Notes: generated by a model not told the origin, from the sequence alone. A DNA stretch of 64,000 bases from Diprion similis (GCF_021155765.1 NC_060113.1:1602501-1666500); one strand, 5' to 3'; shown: positions 14,001-26,350, counted from the stretch's first letter. Numbers and translations: made by a program.

Positions 14001-15676
14001 TCTTCACCGAATGCAATATTCATGACCAAACTATTCTTGCCATCCTCTGGTTCGCCATGGAATGACACTCGGTGATTGGCAACGGCCAAAAATCACCGTA
14101 CAGCCGAAGTTAAATTGCAAGCGGGCGGCTAATGGCGGCCATGTTGGTTTGGGACCTAAATGCGAAATCGTTTCTCACAATTTTGAGAAGGTGCTTTTTT
14201 CTGGCATATTTGCAACTAAATGATCAGTTGATCTGCGCTATTTTATAAACGTACATCTAGCTGTTCGGAAAACAATTTTTCATATATGAAAATAATCGGA
14301 ATATCGAATGAAAAAAGAGTGAGAAAGAAAAACGTGAAATATCTGAATGTCAATAAATGTATCAATGAAAATAGCCTCTTTGCAGCTACATTCTGATCGT
14401 GGTAAAGGAACCAAATGGGCTTTCTGTATTCGCCTCGAGATTTTCTGTTCAACTCTCGGTAACTACGCACCGCTCCATGGGACATTGATTTCTCAGTTTG
14501 CCATGTACAAGCAAATTCGTACGGCAAATCAATTTCAAGGGATATGAAAAACCTCCTTTTTCATTTCATTTTGGCAACGGATGGATCGTAATGGTCGGCG
14601 AAAATTGGCTGTTTATGGTGTGCTTTTAACCCAAAATGATGATCATAATAGCATAATTGGATAATTGTTAGAATCAAAAACATTTCTGCTGCAGAGTAAA
14701 CGGCGAGAATTTTCAAATGACGAGGCCCCGCTTCAAAATGAATCACAATACCCAAGAATAAATAAAAACCATTGTTCACCGGAGATTAGTGTAAGTATTT
14801 ATTGTGAAGTAGACCGAGCTTAGAGGTATTTACTCTCGTCTGTTATTGTGAGCGAGACAACACTCCCTGTTCCGACCCGAAATGCAAACAAGAGGAAAAT
14901 AAAAGAAAGCAGGGAAAACGGAATGAACAGAATAATAACAATAACAATCTTTATTCATTTCAATAGCCATGGTTGAAAATTTTAATCTTGAGTAAGTGAG
15001 GGAGAAAGCAGGGTTGGCAGTCACGGGTAGAAACACTCGCATGATAAATTCGTTGCTAATGATGATGCAATTTGAGGGAAGGGGCGGACCAGTTAGAAGC
15101 GGTAATGTTATAGATCTAGACGCGATAAATGACGAGAAAATAGAAAAAAGCTAAAGGGTCTGTTGATGAATTCAGTTTGTTATTAATAATGTACAAAAAT
15201 TGAGCGCGATCGATCGTCAAGATAACACGAGAAGGGCGCGGACCGATGGGCGTCCGTCCTCACGTTCGAAAATCAAAATATTTCGTCTGCAGCGTCGGCT
15301 GCTGTTCGAGGTAGGAGTCGCCGCTGCGATCGGCGCGCTCACATGACCCCCGCACTGGCTCGTTCGTAATTCGAGTTACATAACCACCCGGCTAATTTCA
15401 TGATATAACTACGTTGTTAAACTGCAACAAAATGCACGGGAGATAATAACCTCGTTCGAGAATCACTGCGTTATGTAACGGTTAGCATGAAATGTTATGT
15501 GCCGAGGTTGGACCCGGTTGGAACTGGCTAAGGTTAAAGAGAAAAAAAAGAGGAAAAGGTATCAACATTTTTCGCTCACCCTTCGCGGTCGATTCCTCCT
15601 TCTCGTTCCCATTCACTATCGGAATCTTTTCTGTCCCGTTATCACCGGTCGTCTCCACCTGCGAGCCGAGAGCCAT
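5029..15676 (-). CDS. clu: Clueless / CLUH, clustered mitochondria protein (1382 aa, 17 coding exons)
   Basis: Cytosolic RNA-binding protein which in the family binds mRNAs for mitochondrial proteins and controls mitochondrial distribution. Exons, 5' to 3' on the minus strand: 15676-15580, 10658-10357, 10268-9846, 9614-9248, 9165-9029, 8899-8619, 8510-8384, 8288-8114, 8033-7831, 7744-7603, 7517-7312, 7199-6993, 6900-6802, 6674-6336, 6259-5987, 5894-5769, 5673-5029. The total, 4149 nt, is divisible by three. Recognisable blocks are the CLU N-terminal region ([11 protein letters not shown]), the CLU domain ([40 protein letters not shown]), the central eIF3-p135-like region ([24 protein letters not shown]) and TPR repeats at about residues 1035-1250 ([31 protein letters not shown]). 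Exon 1 starts [10 protein letters not shown] and ends with one base that fits the two-base start of exon 2. Exon 2 encodes an acidic, Ser/Glu/Lys-rich linker. Length sits between human (about 1309) and fly (about 1448). Confidence 0.95.
10659..15579 (-). other. 4.9-kb first intron of clueless
   Basis: This gap separates the [10 protein letters not shown] coding exon from the rest of clueless and is by far the longest intron in the gene. No internal exon is needed, because the phases on either side match directly. The open frames around 13,030-13,480 are low-complexity Ser/Arg/Thr-rich shadows. A GC-rich patch near 14,110-14,150 contains a YY1/Pho-like string (ATGGCGGCCATG), and another GC-rich patch lies at 15,200-15,360. 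I see no mobile element or RNA gene. Confidence 0.75.
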
Positions 15677-16390
15677 TATTTTTACAATTTTACAACCAAC
15701 CGTGCACTCTCACACCTTTCCTCCAACACAACCGCACAAATACAGGAAATTATTTTTCACAGGATCGTCGTGCTCTGCTCTGCTCTGCCGATGCTGCACG
15801 TGCGTTTCGACCAGAGTACAAAGTCTAGTACTTTCCATTGGCGCTTTCTCCTCGTTCCATGTTCATCTTACTTCTAGATCATTGCGGCAATTGGTTTCTT
15901 CAAGGTCAGCGTTGATTGGCCACTCTTCTAGCTGCCAGTGCTGCCATTTTTACAAATCTGTTCCCCGATCTAGGGACTTTTCCAATATCACTAAAGAATT
16001 AAAACGCAGCCACGAACTGGTGGCGACATCTGATAATAAACAAGAAACCTAGAATTAACATTACGATTGAAGTGTGGTTGTGTGGTGGTTGTGTTGTTAA
16101 ATATTTAACCTATTGTATTTATTAACCTACAATGTATAGCCTATACCTAATGGATTAAAAAAAAAAAAAAAAAACCTACAATGTTTAAAATATAGTTTTG
16201 TTGAAACACGTGCTACTGATATTATTATGAAATAGACATCAGCTGATTATGGGAAACGTATTGATACTCATGTGGATAGATTGTTCAAAAATTTAGTAGA
16301 TAATTAAACGGAGCACAAACGATTCCTAATTGGAGTGTTTATATAACTTTCTTCGGACTGCGCAAAGATATAACACATTTTGCAAGCACA
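15677..16390. promoter_or_regulatory. Bidirectional promoter between clueless and GLE1
   Basis: The initiator codons of the two divergent genes are 714 bp apart, so this interval must contain both 5' UTRs and transcription starts unless further upstream exons exist. The half next to clueless is pyrimidine-rich on the plus strand. The half next to GLE1 is AT-rich and carries the small poly-A insertion at 16124-16184. No TATA box stands out. Confidence 0.6.
16124..16184 (+). mobile_element. Tiny poly-A retro-insertion with 12-bp target-site duplication
   Basis: The 12-mer AACCTACAATGT occurs perfectly at 16124-16135 and again at 16173-16184. Between the copies are 37 bp: about 21 bp of unique sequence followed by a run of A. 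A run of A joined to a flanking perfect direct repeat of this length is the signature of LINE-type target-primed reverse transcription. The insert is so short that the source element cannot be named. It lies in the clueless/GLE1 promoter, probably in or near the GLE1 5' UTR. Confidence 0.65.
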
Positions 16391-19127
16391 ATGAATGGCG
16401 AAACGGTATGAAATAACAGCTAATCAAGTTTTGAGTCGAAAATTGTTTTTAAACTATATTTGTGAAGCGCTTGACGTGTTAATAAACGTATGATACACAT
16501 ATAATTCTTTCTTTTAGCAGCATAACATGAATGACATTACCTCCGACTTCACATGTCTCAAAGTATCCGCTTTGTGTAAGGCGTCTCGCATATCAGACGC
16601 TGTCCGGCATGTCACGATTGGTCCAGATTCTGTCTTGATTCCTGACTATCATGTGGACAACGAGAACATTGAAAACCAGCCGGATAACAGTATAACTAAA
16701 GAGGTTAAACCACAGCCAAGGTCACAAAGTCCAAAGGCATCAACCAGAAGCGGTATAACTTTTTCGAAAAAGAAAATGCTGCTCGAAAATGAGGTGCAAC
16801 GAAGAGAAGAAGTCAAAGTAAGAAATTTACAGCAAAATTTGTCTGTACTATTGGCCAAGAAACAAAAAACAAATGTGTATTCTTTTTTTTAGCAAAGCAT
16901 GCAACGCCGCCTTCAGAGTATGATGAAGGCGGAATCTAAACTGCGAGAACAAATGGCTGTAATTCGGAATATGATGATAGCAAACAGAGAGCATCAGGAG
17001 AGTATAGCGAAGGATGAAATCGCCAGGCTTGAGGCTGAGGAGGAGCATGCTGCTGAACAAAATGAAATTAAACGGAAACATGAACAGCAATTACATGCGC
17101 AGAGAATACTGGAACGGAAAGAGAAATTGGAACGGGAAGTTGAGGAACAGAGAATAAGGAATCAAGAGAAGAGAGTATTGTTTGAAAAAATGCTCCCGCT
17201 TCATGCTAGCTTCGGATCGACTTATCAGGACATCAGCACAGTGTCAAAGTCCTGCAAGGACAGGAACATCGTTGGACCTGCCTTTGCTCCGCATTCAGTC
17301 AAGCTCAAGGAGCTCAGCAAATGCATGGAAGGATTGCTCGAGCGTGCTAAAGTGAGGTTTTCACCATAATTTACCTGCAGCATGCCTACTTGTTCATTCG
17401 TTTCTGTTTCGGGACATTTCGTAACTCTCATATTCACTTCACCAATTTCTTTTCACACATACAGCCAAGCGAGAGCCTTGTAATTGCTCTGTAATTTAGA
17501 ACATTGACGCCTGGTAACTATTAGTAACTGTTTTAGTCAGGCGAATTGACCGAAGAAGATATTAACACCGCAGAGATTCTTGCAAAACATAGCGAGGCTA
17601 TCTTGAATGCTTTCAAGCAAGAAATAGGTTAGTAAAAAATTGTATCTAAATACAAACTCTTCCACATATTTTACCTCTGTGGTTTCAGATCGAATAAATG
17701 CTGCCTACGACGCAGAAGTAGCTCGCAGAGAAGAGGAAGTGAGACAAGCCCAAGCGCAGAATCAACTTATGGCTTCTAAAGCTCAGGAAGCTGCAGTTCA
17801 ACCTGATCAAAGACCAAGCGAGATCCTTCAAAGTACTGGCGTCACTGACCAAATCACAACAAATGCGTTGGAGGAGAATAGTACACCAGAGACTACAAAT
17901 CAGACACAGTTATCAGTGGAATCCGTCGTCCCAGAGTCTAAAACAGGTGAGCGTTTTCATTGCTACTTCATGTAGATAGCAGCTTTCTGTAAGAAGTTTG
18001 CTTGCTAATCATTTTTTTGAATTTTCAGAACATCTTCTAGAGTTCGCTGACAAGGATTCAGTGGAAATTTACTTGAATAGTCAACAATTACTAGAAAATC
18101 ATAACATCCTATGTTCGCCTCTAACCAATTCGGAGACTACAAAGAAGTTCCGGTTCGAGTGTCAGAAAGCAATAAATATACCCGTGAATGCGATTTCCGG
18201 TGTTAGCAGAGAACATCTTACCGACAAATACGAAAAGCTGCATGGTTTGCTAGGCGGAAAGCCGCCGACTAATGCAAACCAACATCCGCAAGGCATACCC
18301 TTCTGCAAGCATACCTTGGCCAAGAAATTTGTGGTACGTTGAGCATATCGATAAGAATATCACCATCTTTACATTTCACCACAATTTTCCATGTCTGTAA
18401 ACAGAATCAAGGCGAAGCTCTAGTTTCCAGCAAACCAGAAATGGCATTTTCCGTTGCCGCGGTTATCGTGGCTCTCTGGAACGACTATCCGGACTTCGGT
18501 GAACTACTTTTGGCCTATTTCTACAAAACCTGCCCTTACTTAGTTCCAATGTTCCTTCCTCAACAACAGGGCCAGTCTAACGAGGACTACTACAAATCCT
18601 TGGGCTACAAATATTCGGAAGATGGAACCGTCGAACGGCAGGATAAGTTCTTGAAGAGAATGTCGGGCTTGATGAGGCTTTATGCGGCTCTGACTGTAAC
18701 AAGGCAGCGAAAGCTCGTCACGCGTCCACATCCTCATGGCTTACAAAACGCTTGGAGATGGTTGGCAGCAATTTTGAACATCGGTAAATGCTACTCAATG
18801 TCCCACCGTACTGTGTTCCTAAAAGTGATGTTTTATTCGAATATGTGTCTTCAAATACGATTTATACTTACAGAACCACGTCCTGACATCTGTGCAACCT
18901 TGATCTTCGATATGCTTGAAGTGACTGGACACGCATTGTGGAAAACCTATCCTAATCAGTTTCCAAAGCTGCTTGCCTTGCTCATCACCCAATATTATCC
19001 TCGTATGCAGAGCCTCGGAGGTACAGCTGGTGGTCCTCTGGCTCGGTTGGAACAGTTTTTGAAAAATTCTTTGACCAGAGGCTCTATGCCGCCACCCGAC
19101 GGTCAACTGCCCCAAAATTTTTGGTAG
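16391..19127 (+). CDS. GLE1: GLE1 mRNA export factor (685 aa, eight exons)
   Basis: GLE1 works at the cytoplasmic face of the nuclear pore, where with IP6 it activates the DEAD-box ATPase DBP5 to release exported mRNA. Exons: 16391-16405, 16521-16817, 16893-17351, 17537-17627, 17689-17946, 18029-18333, 18405-18783, 18874-19127. All phases join, giving 2058 nt. Residues about 105-260 are a long Glu/Lys/Arg/Gln-rich coiled coil, as in the family. From about residue 375 comes the alpha-helical GLE1 domain, with LAKKFVNQGE, PYLVPMFLP, LGYKYSEDGTVERQDKFLKR, MSGLMRLYAAL, HPHGLQNAWRWLAAILNI and LEQFLKNSL. Human GLE1 is 698 aa. The 15-nt first exon (MNGET) is inferred; the next in-frame ATG is at 16527. 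The exon 2 acceptor is a TAGCAG tandem site, so one extra Gln is possible. Confidence 0.93.
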
Positions 19128-19442
19128 TCGAATAATTACCGATAGCTTTATGACGTTGAATCACGTGTAAAAGTTTCCGTCGCATCGTTATTCGAAATTT
19201 TCGATGCTTCAGCTAGGAATTATTATTGCGCCGCTGCTTTTGTTGATTGACCATCACAAAAAAAGTTGCGTTCTGTACATCGAATACCTTTAATAATCGC
19301 GGCACAGCCGTTGTATGCATAATACTTGACCATAACGTGCTATGTGAATTATCATGTTGACTCGTTGTGAGATTCTTTTTAGTCTACATTAATTAGGCAT
19401 TTCACAAAAGATTGACGAAACAAAAAACGCGTCGAGTTTTGT

Positions 19443-19448
19443 AATAAA
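19443..19448 (+). promoter_or_regulatory. Candidate AATAAA poly-A signal of GLE1
   Basis: AATAAA 316 bp after the GLE1 stop, followed by T-rich DNA. It is the clearest plus-strand signal in the 0.66-kb convergent gap (19,128-19,783) before the next gene. That gap has no other feature I can support. Confidence 0.45.
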
Positions 19449-19783
19449 TTTTTCCAACTCTTTCAACTTTTTCAATTAAAAAATTTACTTTTTTTTCAAT
19501 ACTAAGTTTAAGTCACGAGTATATGTACACATCATAAAGAATATTTTCGATTTAATATCATTAACCGATTAAAATTTAACTGTGCTTTCTTCAATTTGAT
19601 CGCACAGAAGGGCGGAGATGCTGGTCCCTCTTTTGCTGTATAAGGTACCACGTACTTAACATTACTATAACCACCTGACGAACGTGTGATATTGTGAACG
19701 AGGAGATTGAAACAACAAGTACAATGTATGATATTGAAATTAAATACTACTACAATCTTTGAATAAACAAATCCTCATGAAAT

Positions 19784-22232
19784 CTAATAGTAACGAACGG
19801 TTGTTGGCACATCCTCGGCACCTTCGTCCGTCACGTAGGCGTCCAAGGAATTCGAGGTGAAGCCGATGACTCCGTAGGGAGAAAATCGTTCCGCCCAATG
19901 TTCGTTTTTCGTTGAGCCGAGCAAGTACGAGGATATTTTCTCCCTCAATTCGGCTGTGAAGCAAACAAATGATATAGAGAGATGTGAAAGAAAGCGGAAA
20001 CAAAAGTGAAATAAGGTGCATATAAATCTGCATTCGAAACCGCAAAGCGAGTCCATAATTTTATTAAATTCCTGTTATAGGACGAACGGCGCTTTACGTT
20101 TTCGAGGACGCGACGATGACTCGTAATTGCGTCAGCAGTGACGTAACCACGTGTCAAGGCGGCGTGGTGGGCCCTGATTTTGTCTTTTTATTATTATGCT
20201 TTTTTTAGGCGTTAGTCAAGATCCCAAGTCATCCGCTCGGCGCCATTCGATTTACTATTCAATTATACCGCAACGGCGAATTACGCAAGCAATGATCTCG
20301 GGGATGCTGAGAAGCGGTTCGCCTGGCTCTGCATAATTTAAACGAACCTCACCTGAAACTGACTTATTGACGTAGATCGCGTACGGAGGCAGCGGGCCGA
20401 GGCTGCCCAAAACGAATAGGGAACCGACGCCGGGCGTCCGTTTTCGGTGAAATTCCAACACTGGCGCCTCGACGACTCCGACTTCCGTCTGTTTTCCCGC
20501 CACCATTTGCAGCGTCGAGAGTTGCGAGCCGGAATCTGCGGACGTGGAAAAATAATGAAAAAACGCTTGTCTCCTCTCATCGTTTATTTTTCTCCGCATA
20601 TTTAGGTACGTATGATGCTTTGTGGCCAGCGGCAGCCGATTCAAGGAGAACCGGTGTTTAGTCTCTGTAAGCAAGAATTTCAGTGGGACGAACGAGCGCG
20701 TCTAACCGGAGTCGATGTAACTGGTGCTAAACGGGTAAATATTATCCGGCTTCGATCACGAGTCTCGATTTTGCGAACAAGAACGAATTAGAGATCGAAC
20801 GAAGACGGAATTATAGGAGGTAAAATTAGTTTGGGCAACGGGTGAAGAAGACTTGGAAGTTTGTGAGATTAACAAAGGTCTCAAAGGTCTTCAAACAATT
20901 CCAAATTCACGAAGCGACGCTTTTTCTTCGCCGTGCATCGTTAGGGACGACAACGCGTTGCTAACTTCACACCGTCGAAACTAACGTTCCAAAATGTCCT
21001 TTCAGGATTATGCATACTGTCTTAACACCTACCCAGGGTATTTCCAAAGAAAGCTGGACTCTCTCCTTTCGAACGCAGGTCGCTCAGAAGAAGCGTCGCG
21101 GCGCCTCTTCGTCGGCGACGGTCCGGTAGGGAGCATCGATGACCCCGGAGGTCCATGATGTTCTACACGAAGTGAATATGGAAATCCGGATCATTGGTCA
21201 AGGATAATTCAGATCTGCGGACACCGACGGGCGATTTGATCGCTTTTAAATTCATGCGTACCTTGACGTAGGGTCCATGGTCAGCGGCGACGACTATGTC
21301 GACGTAAACGTTGCCCGACGTACCGTCGTTCAATCGGTGAGCGAAGACGAAGGTGACTGGCAAAAGCTCGCCTCCTTTCCACTCGCTGTACGCCGGTAGA
21401 ATGGCTGAGAAAATATTCAAAGTATGACAACTAGATACTTGTCCGTGCAGGTTCAAACGAGTTGGAAAGTAAGATGGCGTATATATTGAATCGATAAAAA
21501 TCGCCGACTGTCAGATATAAAAACTATGCTAATTCTTCATCGCGGTTTCACGGTAACTTATTGAAACCCCGAGGACAAATCACGGTCCTGGATCATTTCC
21601 TGTTTCAATATAAATTTTTGATGAAAATCTACAAGTTTTTATGACAAACTATTCCTTTTTTCCAGCAAATTCTTCGAAATGTTCCAATTTCCCTAAAAAT
21701 TCGTCGAAACCATTTTCACCAGGGTAGTCGACATCGATGCTTAATGTAATTTAATCGAAACTCGGATTACCCAGGTCGACGACATCCTTGGCGACGGGTC
21801 TGTCGGATCGAGACTCGTAGACGAGGCTCACAGGGCGTTGAGTTGCCGCCTCGACGGCTTCGGCGAGAACCTCGAAGAGGCCGACGGGGACAGAGGGAAC
21901 CAGATGGGTGGCGAGGATCAGCGGACGAGCCTCCGGATCGATCGACGGCAGCGAAATCTTTTTGGGAAGAGCGGCGCTCTGGACCGGCTGTAACATCAGA
22001 CCCGAAAAAGTCCTAGAATATGCTTATTTCTTATATTCCCTCTTCAACGAAAACTTACCGCAACTTTTTGCAGGTGGCTTTCCTTGGGTTTTGTCACGCC
22101 GACGATTACCGATTCCTTAGCTGGAATCGGATCAGTCTTCGATATCGATCCTTGATCCTTCTTCGGAACAACCGCTGGCTTTTCGCTCGATAACTTGGCG
22201 GTGGAGAGTTGCTGCTTACCAGAGGATGACAT
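19784..22232 (-). CDS. PhnD-like phosphonate/phosphite-binding-fold protein, animal type (338 aa, six exons)
   Basis: Exons 5' to 3' on the minus strand: 22232-22059, 21987-21771, 21404-21262, 21162-21033, 20535-20353, 19953-19784. All five junctions keep phase, giving 1017 nt. After a polar 60-residue lead (MSSSGKQQLS...) the protein follows the order of the PhnD / type 2 periplasmic-binding fold. First comes a strand-helix unit (LILATHLVPSVP...LFEVLAEAVEAATQRPVSLVYE). Next are KDVVDLAILPAYSEW, VDIVVAADHGPYVKNIMDLRG, then GSQLSTLQMVAGKQTEVGVV (family: GSH..sl..V..G.aD.a.id), LGPLPPYAIYVNKSVS and a C-terminal AELREKISSYLLG...RFSPYGV. In bacteria the family captures phosphonates for ABC import. 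Here there is no obvious signal peptide, so a cytosolic role is likely, and the ligand is unknown. The loop after DLRG is unusually Arg-rich and lacks the usual 'DP.S.SG' string. Family assignment is by remembered pattern. Confidence 0.8.
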
Positions 22233-25200
22233 TCTGGAACGCACCCGAATTCGAGCTTCTCACGAAACTTAATGTCGTTATAGTTAAATTCCTCGATCGT
22301 TACGCGTGATCGAGATGTTGACGTCTTGCGAGTCAACTCGCAGTTGCCGATTTCTGTACCTCTCACGTATCTCTGCGTATTTCGGATATACGTGTACTAA
22401 TACTTTTATACACCGAATACAACATCAGACGGACGGAATGGCGGGGTCACAGGACAGAAGTATGTGCCGAGTACTAATACTTGAAAACAAATACTTACAT
22501 CAACGTCTGCTGGGGACGTACGGCATGCATATATAATTTTTTCGTATCGCGGCTAATCCTGTTCAGCTTGTTTTCGATTTTAAACTCTCTGTATGCGCTG
22601 AGATAAAAGCCCTGAGTTTCTTTAACCTTTAGACCGCCGTTGATTTTAACGTATATATATATATTTAAACAACCGACATTTATATATTATTATTCGACCA
22701 CAGGCTGCCTAAAAGTTAATATTATCTGCGACTGAGCAATGACAACGAGCGAAAAGTTTCACGTTCAGCCAAACGCGCCGAATGTTAAAGAAAATTTTTA
22801 TTTTCCTTGTTAAATTAACAAATTATATTTAATCTCGTTTCACATTGGTTTCTCAGAGTGTATATAGATAGAAAAATACGAGTGACAATAATGTTTAGAA
22901 CGCTTTTAGAATATACATTATAAATGTATGTATAAACAATTAATGCTTCGATCTATAGCTATATGTATATATGTATATACACACACCTACTCGCGAGGGT
23001 TTTCCCGCGAATGGCTAGAATTGGAATTAAAGAGAGGCCGTCTCGCCTGAACTACACGTATACACCGTATATACATCTGTATTCTAATTCAAGTTACAGT
23101 TACTGCAAACGGACACGGTGCAGAGAGCACAACAGAATTCCAAGCAGTTTCCAAGCGCTCGCGCCCAGCAACACGGATGCTTAGTTATCGGTATATAAAT
23201 TTAGTATTTTCTTTAAAAGAGCTACGCAAGAAAAAATCTTTCTACGTATTTCGCCTAGGGAAAAAAAAATTCTTTCAAACAGTTTCGCAGATTAATTATT
23301 AAAGAGCACCGCGCACTGTTAATTAACGGTCAGCAGCTTACCTGTCTAATTGTTATAAAAATATGCAGCCGATTTCCTCGATGCGGGATAAGTTATAGAT
23401 ACGATTTTTCGCCGGTTCGATGAACGGCGTCGAAACTACGTGCGATCGATGACAATAATCCTTCGCCGGTACAGGTATTCACGCATAATGAGGGGCACGC
23501 ACGTACATACGTGCGGTCTAAGGTGCGTCGCACGTCTGAGCGTCGCGACGCCTGTTTGTCAGGTCGGTCTCGCCGACCGCGAGTCTCTCGAGTTCTCGCC
23601 TATTACAGTCTTATTATCTTCATTCGACAGCCGCGTGGTTACCGCGTGGCAGCTGATCGTCGGACTGGTATCGACACACAACCGAGTTACACATAATGAA
23701 TTACATGTCGATACCCGAGAGGCGTTGCGTGTCATTCACCATTCACGCACACACACTTAGATATCATCATTGCAACATGACGTGCCAGATGCGATTCGGC
23801 GAATCGGTCGTTTATTACGCAGGTCAACAACGGCAACAACAAGAAATAAATAAATATATAAATAACAACATTTTCTTTCTTTCTTACAGTTTACATTCGA
23901 ATGAATAAATTTTCATTCTGTTCATTGAATGTTGATAAAAATCTTTACTTGTTACTTGAAAAGTAAATAAGTCGTTTTTTCATGATTTTATATTGAATAA
24001 AAAAAGGAAAGTTTATCTGATAAAATTATTTTCTTCTTTTATTAGTTACGTGGAAGAAATCAAAATTCGACATCGAGAAACCAGACTCAAAGTATTTGTT
24101 ATTGCGGTATTACACGCGAGTTGCACCGATTGTGAATCGTCTCGATGTCTCACAATCAGTTCCCGATTTCGACCTCTTGATAAATCTCAAGCCGGAATCG
24201 TGAAATCAGAGTTCTAAATTTCAAACCGCTGGTGTAAATGTGTGCCAAACCCGAATCCACCGTTGAAATCGTTGATTTATTCAAAACTACTTGTGAGAGT
24301 ATCTCGCACTTGGGTTTGAGGATTTAAATATTCATTTCCCACGTCCTCCACCTCCAAGACTAACGATAATTTTCTTTTCAACAATTGTAATAAATTTTTC
24401 GATTACTACGTGATAAAAGAAATTTAAAAAACGAACCACCCTAATATACATGGACAATATAATAATATCTTCGAACAAAGTTCGTTAGAACTATTTGATA
24501 AACTAAGTTTTTTCAATGCTCTCTATAGTCAGCTCTCGTTCCTTTTCTCGGTTCACAAAGACGAAGTCCGTTTATATAGTCGTTGTCTCTCTAAAATCTG
24601 AGACGTCTTTTACGTCTCAGCTTATCGCTGCACCTACATTATAATTCTGTGGATAAAAACTCACCCTGATAATTCTAAGTATAAATTCCTTCATAGCGAA
24701 GAACACGGAGACCGGTATGAGGCAAATTACGTCACACAGCGATCGATGGATCACTCGCATGGCATGGCGCGGCAGACGTGTATAGTGCATTACTCGACCT
24801 CGAGAGTAACTGTTTTGTATCCTGGAGGTAAGAATACAGTCTATGGTATATGCGGGTGATGATGATGCTCGGTCGCCTTTGTTCAGTAGCGTTGAAACGC
24901 GTTGCAAACGGACGAAAGTCCCACCGACCAGAGGACGATATGAAGACGGTCGGTGCGGACATCGCCCGGGCGCATTGCGCACTCCTTTCGATCGTCGATC
25001 GCGACGTCCTGCAGGATCACTCGAATTAGACTCCGTCGGCTCTTCCCCAAAGAATTTCGGAGAAACTAGGTACGGAGGAAGCGAAGAACTGGCTTGAAGA
25101 AGGAGGGAGGAGGACTAGAGTTGAAATCACGTTACGTCGGGACGCAACAAGGCATGCAGATATATTATATACCTACGTTCTTCATCAGCGCAGCGCGTTA

Positions 25201-25959
25201 TTATTATACTTTGTATAACGATAATGTCATAGTTGGGGAATTTTTTTTCACACTAGCACGCACACTTTCTTCAACCGTGACGAAAAGATAAAATATTGTT
25301 AGGCAGTCGCTAATTGGCTTCGCGGGACTCTCTGGCATTTTATAATAATATGTATGCGTGCAGCTTATAGACAACGACGACGACGAGCGGTACCGAATTA
25401 AGTGACGTAACGTGCCATTTTTAATCGCGACACGATGATGATAAACCCGCGACATGCTTCTTCCTTTTCTTCTTTCACGGTGAATTTTTTTTTTTTTTAT
25501 TCTTCTTCTCGTTGCGTTTCGTCTGTTTGTCTTTAATTTTTATTACATCCTGCTGCGAATCGTCGTGAAACTGCGCCGAATTTTTTTTCCCATATAGTGT
25601 CTTAATTCTTCTCACCTCTTCGACGTTTCGCTGCAACACGGTTTTACACGCACTGCATATAATAAATACGTGTGATGCGGACGTTGATTAATTTCCTACT
25701 TTTATTATCATTTCTTTTTTTTTCTTTTTCGAACTTTGTCATCGTCACAACGATTATAATACATTAATTATGCAAGGATATAAAGAACGCGACGTCGTTT
25801 TTACCACGATCACGTAATTGTTATCAACTCTCGGCGGATACTTTGCATCCCACAACTTTTATGCATACGCGTTGATTTACGCCGCCCGGAAGTTAAGACT
25901 GTATAAAAAAGCAACCGCAGCTATTAATTATCGGCGTAACTTCCTCGATCGTGAGTTTT

Positions 25960-26350
25960 AAATTTGAAAATATCGCGAAATAACGTATCGCGCGCGGTAG
26001 ACCGGAACCGGAAAAAGCGGGTCACCGTCGTCAGGCGCGATGTCAGAAAAACCCGCGACACGTAGGAACGAAGTCGTCTCGACGTCGGGCAGGACTGACG
26101 ACGAGGTCTCTCGAAGACGGTCCTGGACTAACTGCTGGTAGGCAAAACTATAATCCCCGACTATCGCCGCCGTCTCCGGTCCCGCCGATTGACGTCACCG
26201 CGGCACCGATGACGTCACGCGGCCCCCGTTCGTCGGCATGCCGCAGAACCCGCGTACCGCGCGGTCCACCACGTAGATGAGACCTCGCCGATGTAGGAAC
26301 TCGCCAAGAGCACCGCCATGTTAGTCTCTTTGCTTCAAGGTCGTTCTCCG
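25960..26350. promoter_or_regulatory. GC-rich island with paired cAMP-response elements
   Basis: A CpG-rich patch inside AT-rich DNA. It contains two perfect 8-bp palindromes TGACGTCA, the CREB/ATF consensus, at 26190-26197 and 26210-26217. They are exactly 20 bp apart start to start, or about two helical turns. No coding exon is visible within 3.5 kb on either side, so the target gene is unknown. Confidence 0.45.
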
